This document shows, piece after piece, positions 54,039-62,136 of a stretch of DNA of 64,000 nt (its first letter is position 1; every line of letters starts with the position of its first letter). Source of the DNA: Algoriphagus kandeliae (GTDB lineage Bacteria; Bacteroidota; Bacteroidia; Cytophagales; Cyclobacteriaceae); contig NZ_SPSB01000002.1 of the NCBI RefSeq assembly GCF_004571135.1, positions 248,001-312,000 of the forward strand, read 5' to 3'. The position numbers were made by a program, and so were the translations under genes. The notes under the pieces were generated by a model that worked only from the letters and a program-made list of their open reading frames with translations, was not told the origin of the DNA and searched no databases.

Positions 54039-55196
54039 TTAAAAGTTTAAAGTCATGATTACAAATCCTGGGTCTTCTTCCACAGGGAGATAATTGTAGA
54101 TTTTACCATCGTAGAAAAAGCTTTGGTAGAAGAAATTATTGAGTTGATCGAGTTTGGTTTCTCCGAGGAGATTAAAATTTTCATCGTATGAAAAGAGATA
54201 CCAATCTGCCTTCTTAGGTTCTCCCGACTCTAAAAATCCATTTTGTTTGACGGCAAAACGGAAATATTGCTGCCGGCTTTCATCCCAGAGAAAGCCCATG
54301 AAAGAGACCTGCGAACGAATTTCTTGAGCGATTTCCATCAATTCCTCTCGCGTTCCAGCCTCGCTTGGGAAGTCGCCGCTTTTTTGATTAGGGACCAATT
54401 GATGTTCAAATTCGATCAATTTCAATTCTTTACTATTCCAGTCATATATATAGATGTCGGCTGTACTGGCAGAATATATGACAAGCTGATTCCGAACTTC
54501 CTGAATAGTCACATTATCTCCCATGGTTGTGGTGCCACCACCTTGGGAAAAAGAAGACCTGAATTTCTTGGTAATTTCCAATTCTGGCAGGGGAAGCATT
54601 TGGCCCGTTTTGTTTTCAATATCCATCATAGCGAGGCCGACGGAAGCATCCCTGTATTCTATGGGTCGGGAGATCGCAAGCTTTTTATCAGGGCTTACAT
54701 GGATAAAACCATACAAACTGCTCAATGACTCATCCAATCCATCATATTCTTCAGGCAGGGCTTTGATATTTAAAACTTTTTCAGCCTGATCATTGAAGAC
54801 CGCTTGAATATTATAACTGGCTAGCAGGAATTCCCCGTTGGGAAGAACTTGGAAAAAGTTGATAAAACTCGGGGCTTGATTGGGACCGTCTTTTTCAAAA
54901 GCAATACGGCGCTCCAGCTTCAGTTCTGGTAAATTGTAGGCATGAACCTCTGTATTCATGCCATCCGCAAAGTAGATAGTTTTATTATCCTCACTTAGTC
55001 CAAACCCATAATAGGCTGTTGCATTAATTATCTCATCGCCTACGTCTACTCTGACTGTGTCTAAAGAGATTTGGAGATTTTCGAGTTGGTTTTCGGAATA
55101 AGGTTTTGAAGAATCTGATTGATTTTCGCCCTCTTGATTGGCATTGCTACAGGCAAAAAGCAAGGAAATAGATAAGAGGGAAATGTACTTTTTCAT
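54039..55196 (-). CDS. DUF4221-like beta-propeller lipoprotein (paralogue 4)
   Basis: A 385-residue lipoprotein; the signal ends LLFAC. It carries the family blocks LQISLDTVRVDVGDEIINATAYYGFG, AFEKDGPNQ and HQLVPNQK and ends YNYLPVEEDPGFVIMTLNF, so it is an early-diverged copy. It is the first gene of the leftward array. All four copies have the same strand and 4-21 base spacing, which supports a single operon. Confidence 0.8.
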   Translation of the reverse strand: MKKYISLLSISLLFACSNANQEGENQSDSSKPYSENQLENLQISLDTVRVDVGDEIINATAYYGFGLSEDNKTIYFADGMNTEVHAYNLPELKLERRIAFEKDGPNQAPSFINFFQVLPNGEFLLASYNIQAVFNDQAEKVLNIKALPEEYDGLDESLSSLYGFIHVSPDKKLAISRPIEYRDASVGLAMMDIENKTGQMLPLPELEITKKFRSSFSQGGGTTTMGDNVTIQEVRNQLVIYSASTADIYIYDWNSKELKLIEFEHQLVPNQKSGDFPSEAGTREELMEIAQEIRSQVSFMGFLWDESRQQYFRFAVKQNGFLESGEPKKADWYLFSYDENFNLLGETKLDQLNNFFYQSFFYDGKIYNYLPVEEDPGFVIMTLNF

Positions 55197-55286
55197 GTAA
55201 AGCCGTAAAATTTTCCATAAAACTAAATATATACGGCTAAAAGACTAGTGAAATATTGTTAAACTCGTTAAATCCCTGCAAATTCT

Positions 55287-55751
55287 TTAATTCAGCCACC
55301 AAATCGAGAAATTGAGTACGCTCGCAAAGCTGACCCAAAGCAAATAGGGAATCATCAGGCCAGAAGCCCAAGGGGAAATCACGCGGAATTTTTTCACACA
55401 AAAAATTATCAATACCAATAGAGGTAGAATGATTATCAGACCCAAAGGCGGGGATTCCATTCCAAAGAAAGCGGGAGACCAAATGCCATTTAAGGCAAGT
55501 TGTACGAAATAAAGGGTCAAAAGACTTTTCTTTTGTGGATGATCACTTTTCCAAATCAGATAACAGGCAATCCCCATTAAAATATAAAGTGTAGTCCATA
55601 CCGGACCGAAAAGCCAATTGGGTGGATTGAAGCTAGGCTTGTTGATAGTTTGGTACCAGCTTCCGATGGAGGTAATGGTAAAGTAGGCGCCGGTTCCTCC
55701 CACTATTTGGGGAAGCGCTAGACTAATAATCAATTTGAGCCAATTGGGCAT
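55287..55751 (-). CDS. tspO: TspO/MBR-family tryptophan-rich sensory protein
   Basis: A 154-residue membrane protein with five helices. Typical TspO features are PNWLFGPVWTTLYILMGIACYLIW, QLALNGIWSPAFFGMESPPLGL and the tryptophan richness. TspO binds porphyrins or cholesterol-like ligands and is linked to stress and light responses. A lit regulator, photolyase and carotenoid genes are in the same window, so a light-stress role is possible but only suggestive. Confidence 0.9.
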   Translation of the reverse strand: MPNWLKLIISLALPQIVGGTGAYFTITSIGSWYQTINKPSFNPPNWLFGPVWTTLYILMGIACYLIWKSDHPQKKSLLTLYFVQLALNGIWSPAFFGMESPPLGLIIILPLLVLIIFCVKKFRVISPWASGLMIPYLLWVSFASVLNFSIWWLN

Positions 55752-55754
55752 AGC

Positions 55755-56057
55755 TTAGAGGATTTCGAGTAAAGTTCGGAAGGCAAGGGCTTTGTCCTGA
55801 TAGCGTTCCAGGGTTTTGGCCCGAAGTGCCGGAGCAAAGTTTTTTTCATAATCTTCCATATGCTTGAGGCTCTCCGTGAAGAACTGCACAGCATAATTGG
55901 TGCTACCATCATCGGCTTCATGAAGAAGGCGGAGGAACTTATGCTCAGAAAAAAGTCCTGTCGCCATGACCTCCGGAATATGCGTTTCCCGCATCCATTG
56001 AATGAAATCCGACTCGATTTCAGGGGATACGTTGATGGTTACATTATATAGAATCAT
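55755..56057 (-). CDS. DUF4286-family protein
   Basis: A 100-residue small protein. The opening MILYNVTINVSPEIESDFIQWMRETHIPEVMATGLF is the diagnostic DUF4286 pattern. The fold is expected to be a ferredoxin-like dimer. It is 3 bases upstream of tspO, on the same strand. No function is known. Confidence 0.85.
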   Translation of the reverse strand: MILYNVTINVSPEIESDFIQWMRETHIPEVMATGLFSEHKFLRLLHEADDGSTNYAVQFFTESLKHMEDYEKNFAPALRAKTLERYQDKALAFRTLLEIL

Positions 56058-56157
56058 CCTTTTTTTCGATTATTTACTTTCCTTTGTCAACAAATTACGT
56101 TTTGCAAAGTTAGGAATCCCGAACTGAAAATAGAATTTCCCCAATCCAAGCACTGCC

Positions 56158-56820
56158 ATGCACAAAGTAGTACCCGAGCGAGGTAGCTCCTACCAACTAC
56201 GATTAACTATCGCCAAGATTGTCATTTTGGTTCTCCATGTGGTGGGGCTAGTGGGGCTAAGTATTCCGGAGTACCAAGATTGGTTTTTGTCTTTGACGCC
56301 GGTTCAGTTGCTGACTACTTTGGTGATCATTTTGTTATTTCATCGGGGTTGGACAGATGCTTTTCCCATTTTCGCGGCAGCGGCCTTTTGGATAGGATTT
56401 GGAGCCGAATTAATTGGAATTCATACTGGATACCTATTTGGAGATTATGTCTATGGTCCGACTTTAGGCCCTAAACTGTGGGAGGTCCCCGTAATTATCG
56501 GAGTCAATTGGTTTATTCTAGCTTACTTGACCGGATCTGTTTTTCACAAGGTACCCAATGATTATTATGCGGCATTTTTGGGAGCTTTTGCCATGACTGC
56601 CTTAGATTATATCATGGAACCTGTAGCGGTGGCCTTAGATTTCTGGTATTGGAAATTTGATATTATTCCAGTTGGAAATTACATCGGTTGGTTTGGGGTT
56701 TCTTTCCTCATTCACCTTATTTTCCGGAAAGCGAATTTTGAAAAATACAACCCTGTGGCGCTATTGCTGCTATTGACACTTGTTGCATTTTTCACGCTGT
56801 TGAATTTCACGGTATTGTAA
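56158..56820 (+). CDS. cruF: Carotenoid 1',2'-hydratase (CruF type)
   Basis: A 220-residue integral membrane protein (six to seven helices) of the carotenoid biosynthesis family PF04240. The GVNWFILAYLTGSVFHKVPNDYYAAFLGAFAMTALDYIMEP region, with the AxDxxxEP-type motif, is its hallmark. CruF adds water at the 1',2' double bond of the acyclic end of a carotenoid, giving a 1'-hydroxy group. It starts the carotenoid locus and fits a monocyclic product. Confidence 0.85.
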   Translation: MHKVVPERGSSYQLRLTIAKIVILVLHVVGLVGLSIPEYQDWFLSLTPVQLLTTLVIILLFHRGWTDAFPIFAAAAFWIGFGAELIGIHTGYLFGDYVYGPTLGPKLWEVPVIIGVNWFILAYLTGSVFHKVPNDYYAAFLGAFAMTALDYIMEPVAVALDFWYWKFDIIPVGNYIGWFGVSFLIHLIFRKANFEKYNPVALLLLLTLVAFFTLLNFTVL

Positions 56821-56916
56821 TTGCTGAGTAAAATCATGAAATTTTCTTATCCATATTTTAAACAGTCTTACAGCTTGTTGGATTATAACAAAAGGAAAAC
56901 TCTATCGGTTATCTAA

Positions 56917-57366
56917 ATGATGTTTGAAGCTATCGGGTTTACATTCTTGGGATTTCTTCTCATGGAGCTTGCTGGATGGTTCATCCACAAGTACCTTATG
57001 CATGGGCCTTTGTGGATGATTCACAAAACTCATCACCAACCATCAAAATCGTTTTTTGAGTTGAACGACTTGTTTTCCCTGGGATTTGGTAGTGTTGCGG
57101 TACTATTGATTTTCTTGGGAATGGATGGATTTGACTATCGCTTCTGGATAGGAATAGGGATTAGCGTTTACGGAATTTCCTATTTCTTTCTGCATGATGT
57201 GTTAGTTCATCGAAGATTAAAATGGTTTGATCGACCAAAAAACTCCTTTTTAAAAGGAATATTTCGGGCGCATCAAGCACATCACCGAACTAATAAGAAA
57301 GAGGACGCTGTTTCATTTGGCCTCTTTATTGTTCCAAAAGAATTCTTTAAAAACGAAGAAAAGTGA
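56917..57366 (+). CDS. crtZ: Beta-carotene hydroxylase (CrtZ type)
   Basis: A 149-residue di-iron membrane hydroxylase. The histidine motifs are FIHKYLMHGPLWMIHKTHHQ (HxxxxH and HxxHH), HDVLVHRR, and RAHQAHHR. Such enzymes hydroxylate carotenoid beta rings at C3. The C-terminal four bases overlap the GTG start of the MerR gene, so translation is likely coupled. Confidence 0.92.
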   Translation: MMFEAIGFTFLGFLLMELAGWFIHKYLMHGPLWMIHKTHHQPSKSFFELNDLFSLGFGSVAVLLIFLGMDGFDYRFWIGIGISVYGISYFFLHDVLVHRRLKWFDRPKNSFLKGIFRAHQAHHRTNKKEDAVSFGLFIVPKEFFKNEEK

Positions 57367-58259
57367 GCACGTATTCGATAAAGGACCTAGAGCAGCTTTC
57401 TGGAATCAAAGCCCATACGCTTCGGATTTGGGAGCAGCGATATAATTTGCTTAGCCCCAAGCGAACAGATACCAATATTCGGTATTATGATGACGCCGAC
57501 TTGAAGCTGATTTTGAATGTTGCCTTGTTAAATGACAACGGATTTAAGATCAGTAAAATCGCCTCCATGGACGAGCGGGAGATTCGGGAAGAGGTCATGA
57601 AGCTTACCGAACGGTCGCTTACGCATGATGATCAGATTCATGCCTTGACGCTTTGCATGATCGAAATGGATGAAGAGCGATTTGATAAAATCCTTTCCTC
57701 CAATATTCTCAAATTAGGTTTTGAGCAGACCATGCTCAACATCATTTATCCATTTATGTCTAAAATTGGGGTCTTGTGGCAAACCGGGGCGATTAATCCG
57801 GCACAGGAGCATTTTATCTCCAATTTGGTTCGACAAAAACTAATTGTAGCTATCGACGGACAGCTGACTAATGGAGGAGGCAAGAAGTTCCTTTTGTTTC
57901 TTCCAGAAGGCGAACTCCACGAAATTGCGATCCTTTTTGCGACTTACTTGATCAAAAGTAAGGGGCATAAAGTGATCTATTTGGGACAAAGTACCCCAAA
58001 TGATGATCTTTTGGCTGTATATAAATTACACCAGCCTGAATATTTGATGACTGTGGTGACTACTTCACCGAGCGCTGAATACGTACAGGAATATATTAAT
58101 GCTTTGGCTGAGCGATTCAAGGACGCCAAAATTTTAATTTCTGGCTATCAGGTGATTGGCCAAGACTTGAAGCTGCCTTCCAATGTGGAACAACTGAATT
58201 ACATCCGGGATGTAAAGGATTTGTTGGAAGAAATAGAACGTATACCACAGGAGAAGTAA
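57363..58259 (+). CDS. MerR-type B12-binding regulator of the CarH/LitR family, possible light sensor
   Basis: A 298-residue regulator starting at GTG 57363-57365. The MerR HTH (about 1-70) reads YSIKDLEQLSGIKAHTLRIWEQRY. Residues about 90-165 are the helical bundle with W139-x9-E149-H150, the CarH/LitR photoreceptor signature. Residues about 175-295 form the Rossmann B12 domain. The B12 motif here is E184-L-H186-E-I-A189, with Ala in place of the usual Gly. The residue after the signature Trp is Gln140, where CarH of Thermus has the His that coordinates cobalt after light exposure. It is co-transcribed with crtZ and placed next to the crt operon. Confidence 0.85.
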   Translation: MSTYSIKDLEQLSGIKAHTLRIWEQRYNLLSPKRTDTNIRYYDDADLKLILNVALLNDNGFKISKIASMDEREIREEVMKLTERSLTHDDQIHALTLCMIEMDEERFDKILSSNILKLGFEQTMLNIIYPFMSKIGVLWQTGAINPAQEHFISNLVRQKLIVAIDGQLTNGGGKKFLLFLPEGELHEIAILFATYLIKSKGHKVIYLGQSTPNDDLLAVYKLHQPEYLMTVVTTSPSAEYVQEYINALAERFKDAKILISGYQVIGQDLKLPSNVEQLNYIRDVKDLLEEIERIPQEK

Positions 58260-58293
58260 TCAGTCTAAGAAATTTAACAAAAACTTAAACAAG

Positions 58294-58322
58294 AGACAGT
58301 TTGCAAAAACTGTCTTTTTTTT
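58294..58322 (+). terminator. Terminator after the MerR/B12 regulator gene
   Basis: AGACAGTTT (58294-58302) pairs with AAACTGTCT (58307-58315) around GCAA, followed by seven further T residues. It ends the cruF-crtZ-merR transcript. Confidence 0.9.
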
Positions 58323-58376
58323 GCCGTTTACCCTCAAAATTCTCCATTTGCCTGTTTTTTGTGGAGGCTAGATTTG

Positions 58377-58457
58377 TTTTGTTTAACAAAAACAGAAAAA
58401 AATTAGACAAAATGTTTTGATTTTGTTTAATCATTAGTAGCTTTGGTTAAACAAAAT
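58377..58457. promoter_or_regulatory. Repeated TTTTGTTTAA elements, candidate operators of the crt promoter
   Basis: TTTTGTTTAA occurs at 58377-58386 and 58421-58430, and inverted (TTAAACAAAA) at 58448-58457; a one-mismatch inverted copy is at 58403-58412. The first extends to TTTTGTTTAACAAAA (58377-58391), a perfect palindrome of 7+1+7. A further TTTAACAAAA occurs at about 58273. The 58421 copy lies between the -33 and -7 boxes and the 58448 copy just after the -7 box. This is a typical repressor layout, and the adjacent MerR/B12 protein is the likely binder. Confidence 0.6.
58416..58445 (+). promoter_or_regulatory. Promoter of the sigma factor and crtI operon
   Basis: TTTG at 58416-58419 and TAGCTTTG at 58438-58445 match the Bacteroidota -33 and -7 boxes with an 18-base spacer. 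The expected start site is near 58452, about 18 bases before the preferred ATG of the sigma factor gene at 58470. Confidence 0.6.
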
Positions 58458-58469
58458 AACTCCACAGCC

Positions 58470-58982
58470 ATGACAACTCTAGAATTCAGTTATTCACTAA
58501 ACAAATTGTCTAGTACACTGAAGCCATTTGCGCTGAAGTTGACCCGTGATATGGATGATGCCAATGACCTTTTGCAAGATACCATGGTCAAGGCTTTCAC
58601 CAATCGTGATAAATTTACGGAGGGCACCAACTTGAAGGCTTGGTTGTACACAATTATGAAGAATACCTTCATCACCAACTATCAGCGAATGGTGCGTCGT
58701 GGAACTTTTGTTGATACCACCGACAATCTTCATTACATCAATTCCAGTGATTCTCAAATTGAGAATGGAGCCTATGGCAATTTCGCTATGGACGATATTA
58801 CACTAGCCATTGAAAATCTGGACGATGTTTACAAAACTCCATTTATGATGCATTTCCGCGGCTTCAAGTATCATGAAATCGCAGACAAGCTTCAAATTCC
58901 CATTGGAACTGTCAAAAATAGGATTCATATTGCCAGAAAGCTACTGAAGGACGAATTGGTAGTCTACAGACACAAAAATTGA
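58470..58982 (+). CDS. ECF-type RNA polymerase sigma factor
   Basis: 170 residues from the ATG at 58470, preferred over an in-frame GTG at 58443 that overlaps the promoter. Region 2 is KPFALKLTRDMDDANDLLQDTMVKAF and NLKAWLYTIMKNTFITNYQR. Region 4 is YKTPFMMHFRGFKYHEIADKLQIPIGTVKNRIHIARKLLKDEL. No anti-sigma gene is adjacent. It precedes crtI by 4 bases, so it is likely transcribed with the pigment genes and may direct part of their expression. Confidence 0.9.
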   Translation: MTTLEFSYSLNKLSSTLKPFALKLTRDMDDANDLLQDTMVKAFTNRDKFTEGTNLKAWLYTIMKNTFITNYQRMVRRGTFVDTTDNLHYINSSDSQIENGAYGNFAMDDITLAIENLDDVYKTPFMMHFRGFKYHEIADKLQIPIGTVKNRIHIARKLLKDELVVYRHKN

Positions 58983-58986
58983 TCCT

Positions 58987-60471
58987 ATGAATCAGAAACA
59001 TGTGGTGGTTATCGGTTCGGGTTTTGCCGGACTTTCGGCAGCCACCCATCTTGCTACTAGTAAAAGTTGTAGAGTCACCATTTTAGAAAAAAACAGTACC
59101 CCCGGTGGACGAGCCCGTAAGTTCGAGCACCAGGGGTTTGTTTTTGACATGGGACCTAGTTGGTATTGGATGCCGGATGTTTTTGAAGATTATTTTAGAA
59201 AATTCGGTAAAAAGCCTTCTGATTACTACGACCTAGTTCGACTTGATCCTTCTTATGCGGTTGTCTATGGGAAAGACCGGATTCTGGATATCCCGGCCAA
59301 TTTGGATGAGTTTAAGTCCATGTTGGATCAGTTGGAGCCCGGTGCCGGAAAACAATTAGACAAGTTTTTGGCCCAAGCCAAATACAAATATGAAGTAGGG
59401 ATTCACGATTTGGTAGAAAAACCAAGCCGCTCTTTATTCGAATTTACGTCCCCGGGTTTATTGGTGGACATGATTCGAATGGATATTTTCCAGTCCATGG
59501 CAAAGCACGTTCGGAAATTTTTTAAATCCGAAGAAATCATCCGCCTGATGGAATTCCCGGTTTTGTTTTTGGGTGAAACCGCGGAAAATATTCCGGCTCT
59601 GTATTCCTTGATGAATTATGCAGACATTGCCTTGGGTACTTGGTATCCTAAAAAAGGCATGCATGAGATTATCAAAGGCATGGTGGATTTGGCTGAAGAA
59701 AAGGGAGTAGAAATCCGCTATAATGCTGAAGTAGAGGAAATCGAAATCGAAAATGGGATCGCCAAACGGGTTCGTTTGGTTTCGGGAGAAAAAATTGATG
59801 CAGATGTGGTTGTTGCTGGAGCAGATTACCATCATGTAGATAAGCATCTTCTCAACCCTAAGTACAGTAATTATTCGGAGGAATACTGGGATAAGCGAGT
59901 TATGGCTCCATCCAGTTTATTGTTCTATCTAGGAATTGACAAAAAGCTGAAAAACCTACGTCATCATAATTTATTTTTTGATGAACCGCTGGGCCCTCAC
60001 GCAGATGCCATTTACAAGAATCCTAGATGGCCGGAAAAACCGCTGTTCTATGCTTCAGTGCCTTCTGTGACTGACCCAACTGTAGCGCCGGAAGGAAAGG
60101 AAAATATGTTTTTATTGATTCCTTTGGCACCTGATTTAGAGGATGGGGAAGAGATGCGGGAAAAATATTTCAATATCATAATGGATCGTTTAGAAGAGAT
60201 TACGGGTCAGGAGATCCGCTCGCATATAATCTATAAGCGGTCCTATGCCCATTCGGATTTCAAATCCGATTACCATGCCTTTAAGGGAAATGCTTACGGT
60301 CTTGCTAATACCTTGACTCAAACAGCAATTTTAAAGCCTTCTCTTAAGAACAAAAATGTCAAAAACCTGTATTACACAGGTCAACTTACCGTACCTGGAC
60401 CTGGGGTTCCTCCTTCTTTAATTTCTGGGGGAGTTGTGGCACGGGAAGTGATGAAAGAAAACAATCTGTAA
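58987..60471 (+). CDS. crtI: Phytoene desaturase (CrtI)
   Basis: A 494-residue FAD-dependent desaturase. The dinucleotide-binding motif VVIGSGFAGLSAA has glycines at 10, 12 and 15. The C-terminal motif has GQLTVPGPGVPPSLISGGVVAREV. CrtI converts phytoene to lycopene. A separate 3',4'-desaturase (CrtD) is not seen in the window, so a further desaturation, if any, must be done by CrtI or by a gene elsewhere. Confidence 0.95.
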   Translation: MNQKHVVVIGSGFAGLSAATHLATSKSCRVTILEKNSTPGGRARKFEHQGFVFDMGPSWYWMPDVFEDYFRKFGKKPSDYYDLVRLDPSYAVVYGKDRILDIPANLDEFKSMLDQLEPGAGKQLDKFLAQAKYKYEVGIHDLVEKPSRSLFEFTSPGLLVDMIRMDIFQSMAKHVRKFFKSEEIIRLMEFPVLFLGETAENIPALYSLMNYADIALGTWYPKKGMHEIIKGMVDLAEEKGVEIRYNAEVEEIEIENGIAKRVRLVSGEKIDADVVVAGADYHHVDKHLLNPKYSNYSEEYWDKRVMAPSSLLFYLGIDKKLKNLRHHNLFFDEPLGPHADAIYKNPRWPEKPLFYASVPSVTDPTVAPEGKENMFLLIPLAPDLEDGEEMREKYFNIIMDRLEEITGQEIRSHIIYKRSYAHSDFKSDYHAFKGNAYGLANTLTQTAILKPSLKNKNVKNLYYTGQLTVPGPGVPPSLISGGVVAREVMKENNL

Positions 60472-60492
60472 ATAAATGGGTATATTATAGCA

Positions 60493-61335
60493 ATGGATGC
60501 TAAGAAACTTTTTGATCAAACCACGCTTGAATGTAGTCGTCTGATTACTCAGCGGTATAGCACAAGCTTTACACTAGGGATCAAAACCCTGGATAAAAAG
60601 TTTCATTTGCCGATTTATGCTATTTACGGTTTTGTTCGCTATGCTGACGAAATCGTAGATACGTTTCATGACCAAGATAAAGCTGGTCTGTTGGAGCGCT
60701 TCAAGGCGGATACCTATGAGGCCATAGAAAAGAAAATCTCTTTAAATCCGGTCTTGCATGCCTTTCAATTGATCGTCAATGAATATCAAATTGATTTGGA
60801 TCTCATCGAGGCATTTCTGCATAGCATGGAAATGGACTTGGATTTCAAAACTTACAATGATTCCCGCTACAATGAGTATATCTACGGGTCTGCGGAAGTA
60901 GTTGGTTTGATGTGTCTGAAAGTATTTTGTGGAGCGGATAATGCAGAATACGAACGATTGAAAGAGCCTGCCTGTAAATTAGGATCTGCTTTTCAAAAGG
61001 TTAATTTCTTACGGGACTTGAAAAGCGATTATGAGGAGCGAGGCCGAGTGTATTTTCCGGGAGTAGATTTTCGATTATTTGATCGGGATGTAAAACAGGA
61101 GATCGAAAAAGACATTCAAAAAGACTTCGATGATGCTTTGGTAGGAATAGAAGCTTTACCGGAAGGTGCCAAGCTGGGTGTAAAGGTGGCTTACTTGTAT
61201 TACCAAAAGCTATTTGATAAGATCAAGGGCTTGCCCGCAGAAACGATCACCCAGCAGCGTATTCGAATTCCAAATTCTAAAAAGCTTTCCTTATTGGTAG
61301 GCACCTATTTTGGCACCAAACTAGGCATCAGCTAA
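60493..61335 (+). CDS. crtB: Phytoene synthase (CrtB)
   Basis: A 280-residue squalene/phytoene synthase-fold enzyme that condenses two GGPP to phytoene. The aspartate-rich motifs are D52-E-I-V-D56 and D175-L-K-S-D179, with the second followed by YEERGRVYFPG. The length fits bacterial CrtB. GGPP synthase (crtE) is not in the window. Its stop overlaps the cyclase start by one base. Confidence 0.95.
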   Translation: MDAKKLFDQTTLECSRLITQRYSTSFTLGIKTLDKKFHLPIYAIYGFVRYADEIVDTFHDQDKAGLLERFKADTYEAIEKKISLNPVLHAFQLIVNEYQIDLDLIEAFLHSMEMDLDFKTYNDSRYNEYIYGSAEVVGLMCLKVFCGADNAEYERLKEPACKLGSAFQKVNFLRDLKSDYEERGRVYFPGVDFRLFDRDVKQEIEKDIQKDFDDALVGIEALPEGAKLGVKVAYLYYQKLFDKIKGLPAETITQQRIRIPNSKKLSLLVGTYFGTKLGIS

Positions 61336-62045
61336 TGGAAAAGTACCTCTATTTCGGCGTGCTACTATTTGCCATTTCCTACCCTTTGGCTCAGTCGTTT
61401 GAGCATAGGATTCGCTATGCTTCTAAATGGGGTCAGATTTTCCCCGGGATGCTGATTACTGCAGCCTTCTTTTTGATTTGGGATGTTTGGTTTACCGATA
61501 TTGGAGTTTGGGAATTTAATCCAACCTACATTTCTGGATTGTACCTTCTAAATCTTCCGGTGGAGGAGTGGCTTTTCTTCTTTGTGATTCCTTTTGCTTG
61601 CCTATTTATTTATGAAGTCCTGATCTACTTTTTCCCGAAAGATCCTTTACGGGATTGGGGAAAGCCTTTTGTGTACATCATGGTACCTTTCCTAATTGGA
61701 TTTGCGCTTTTGCATTTGGACAAATGGTACACTTCTGTCAATTTTTTGGTGGGAGGTATTGCCTTATTGGTTCATTTTCTGATATTTAACGATAAATACT
61801 TAGGCAAATTTCTCTTTGCTTACTTAGTACATTTGATTCCGTTTTTTCTATGTAATGGGATATTGACGGGAGGGATAACAGAAGAGCCGGTTGTAATTTA
61901 TAACAATGCCGAAAATTTGGGCATTCGCATCTGGACTGTTCCTATTGAGGACAGCATTTACTCCATGACATTGTTATTGATGAATGTCAGTTTCTTTGAA
62001 GCAATTCGAAGTGCAAAAACATTTCATTCTGTCAAAAGTTTATAG
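61335..62045 (+). CDS. Lycopene cyclase (fused CrtYcd type, membrane)
   Basis: A 236-residue membrane protein of two duplicated lycopene-cyclase-domain halves. The first half has PVEEWLFFFVIPFACLFIYE and the second has PIEDSIYSMTLLLMNVSFFEA, the P-x-E-(E/D) motif of each half. Such heterodimer-type cyclases fused in one chain are known from Bacteroidota. With CruF present, one end is probably cyclised while the other remains acyclic. Confidence 0.9.
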   Translation: MEKYLYFGVLLFAISYPLAQSFEHRIRYASKWGQIFPGMLITAAFFLIWDVWFTDIGVWEFNPTYISGLYLLNLPVEEWLFFFVIPFACLFIYEVLIYFFPKDPLRDWGKPFVYIMVPFLIGFALLHLDKWYTSVNFLVGGIALLVHFLIFNDKYLGKFLFAYLVHLIPFFLCNGILTGGITEEPVVIYNNAENLGIRIWTVPIEDSIYSMTLLLMNVSFFEAIRSAKTFHSVKSL

Positions 62046-62136
62046 CCTATGAAATCGAGCAATCGCCAAATTTTTGAATGTTTTTGGATAGCATTGCGAG
62101 ATTCTATGTGGCCATTAATTATTAAAAAATAATCAC

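Noticed and set aside
54243..54728. 161-codon open frame antisense to a lipoprotein paralogue
   Set aside because: It mirrors the constrained coding strand, has no counterpart over the other paralogues and no signal of its own.
58443..58469. GTG start for the sigma factor nine codons upstream
   Set aside because: It would begin inside the -7 element and operator repeats. The ATG at 58470 leaves room for a leader and matches the usual start of ECF sigma factors.
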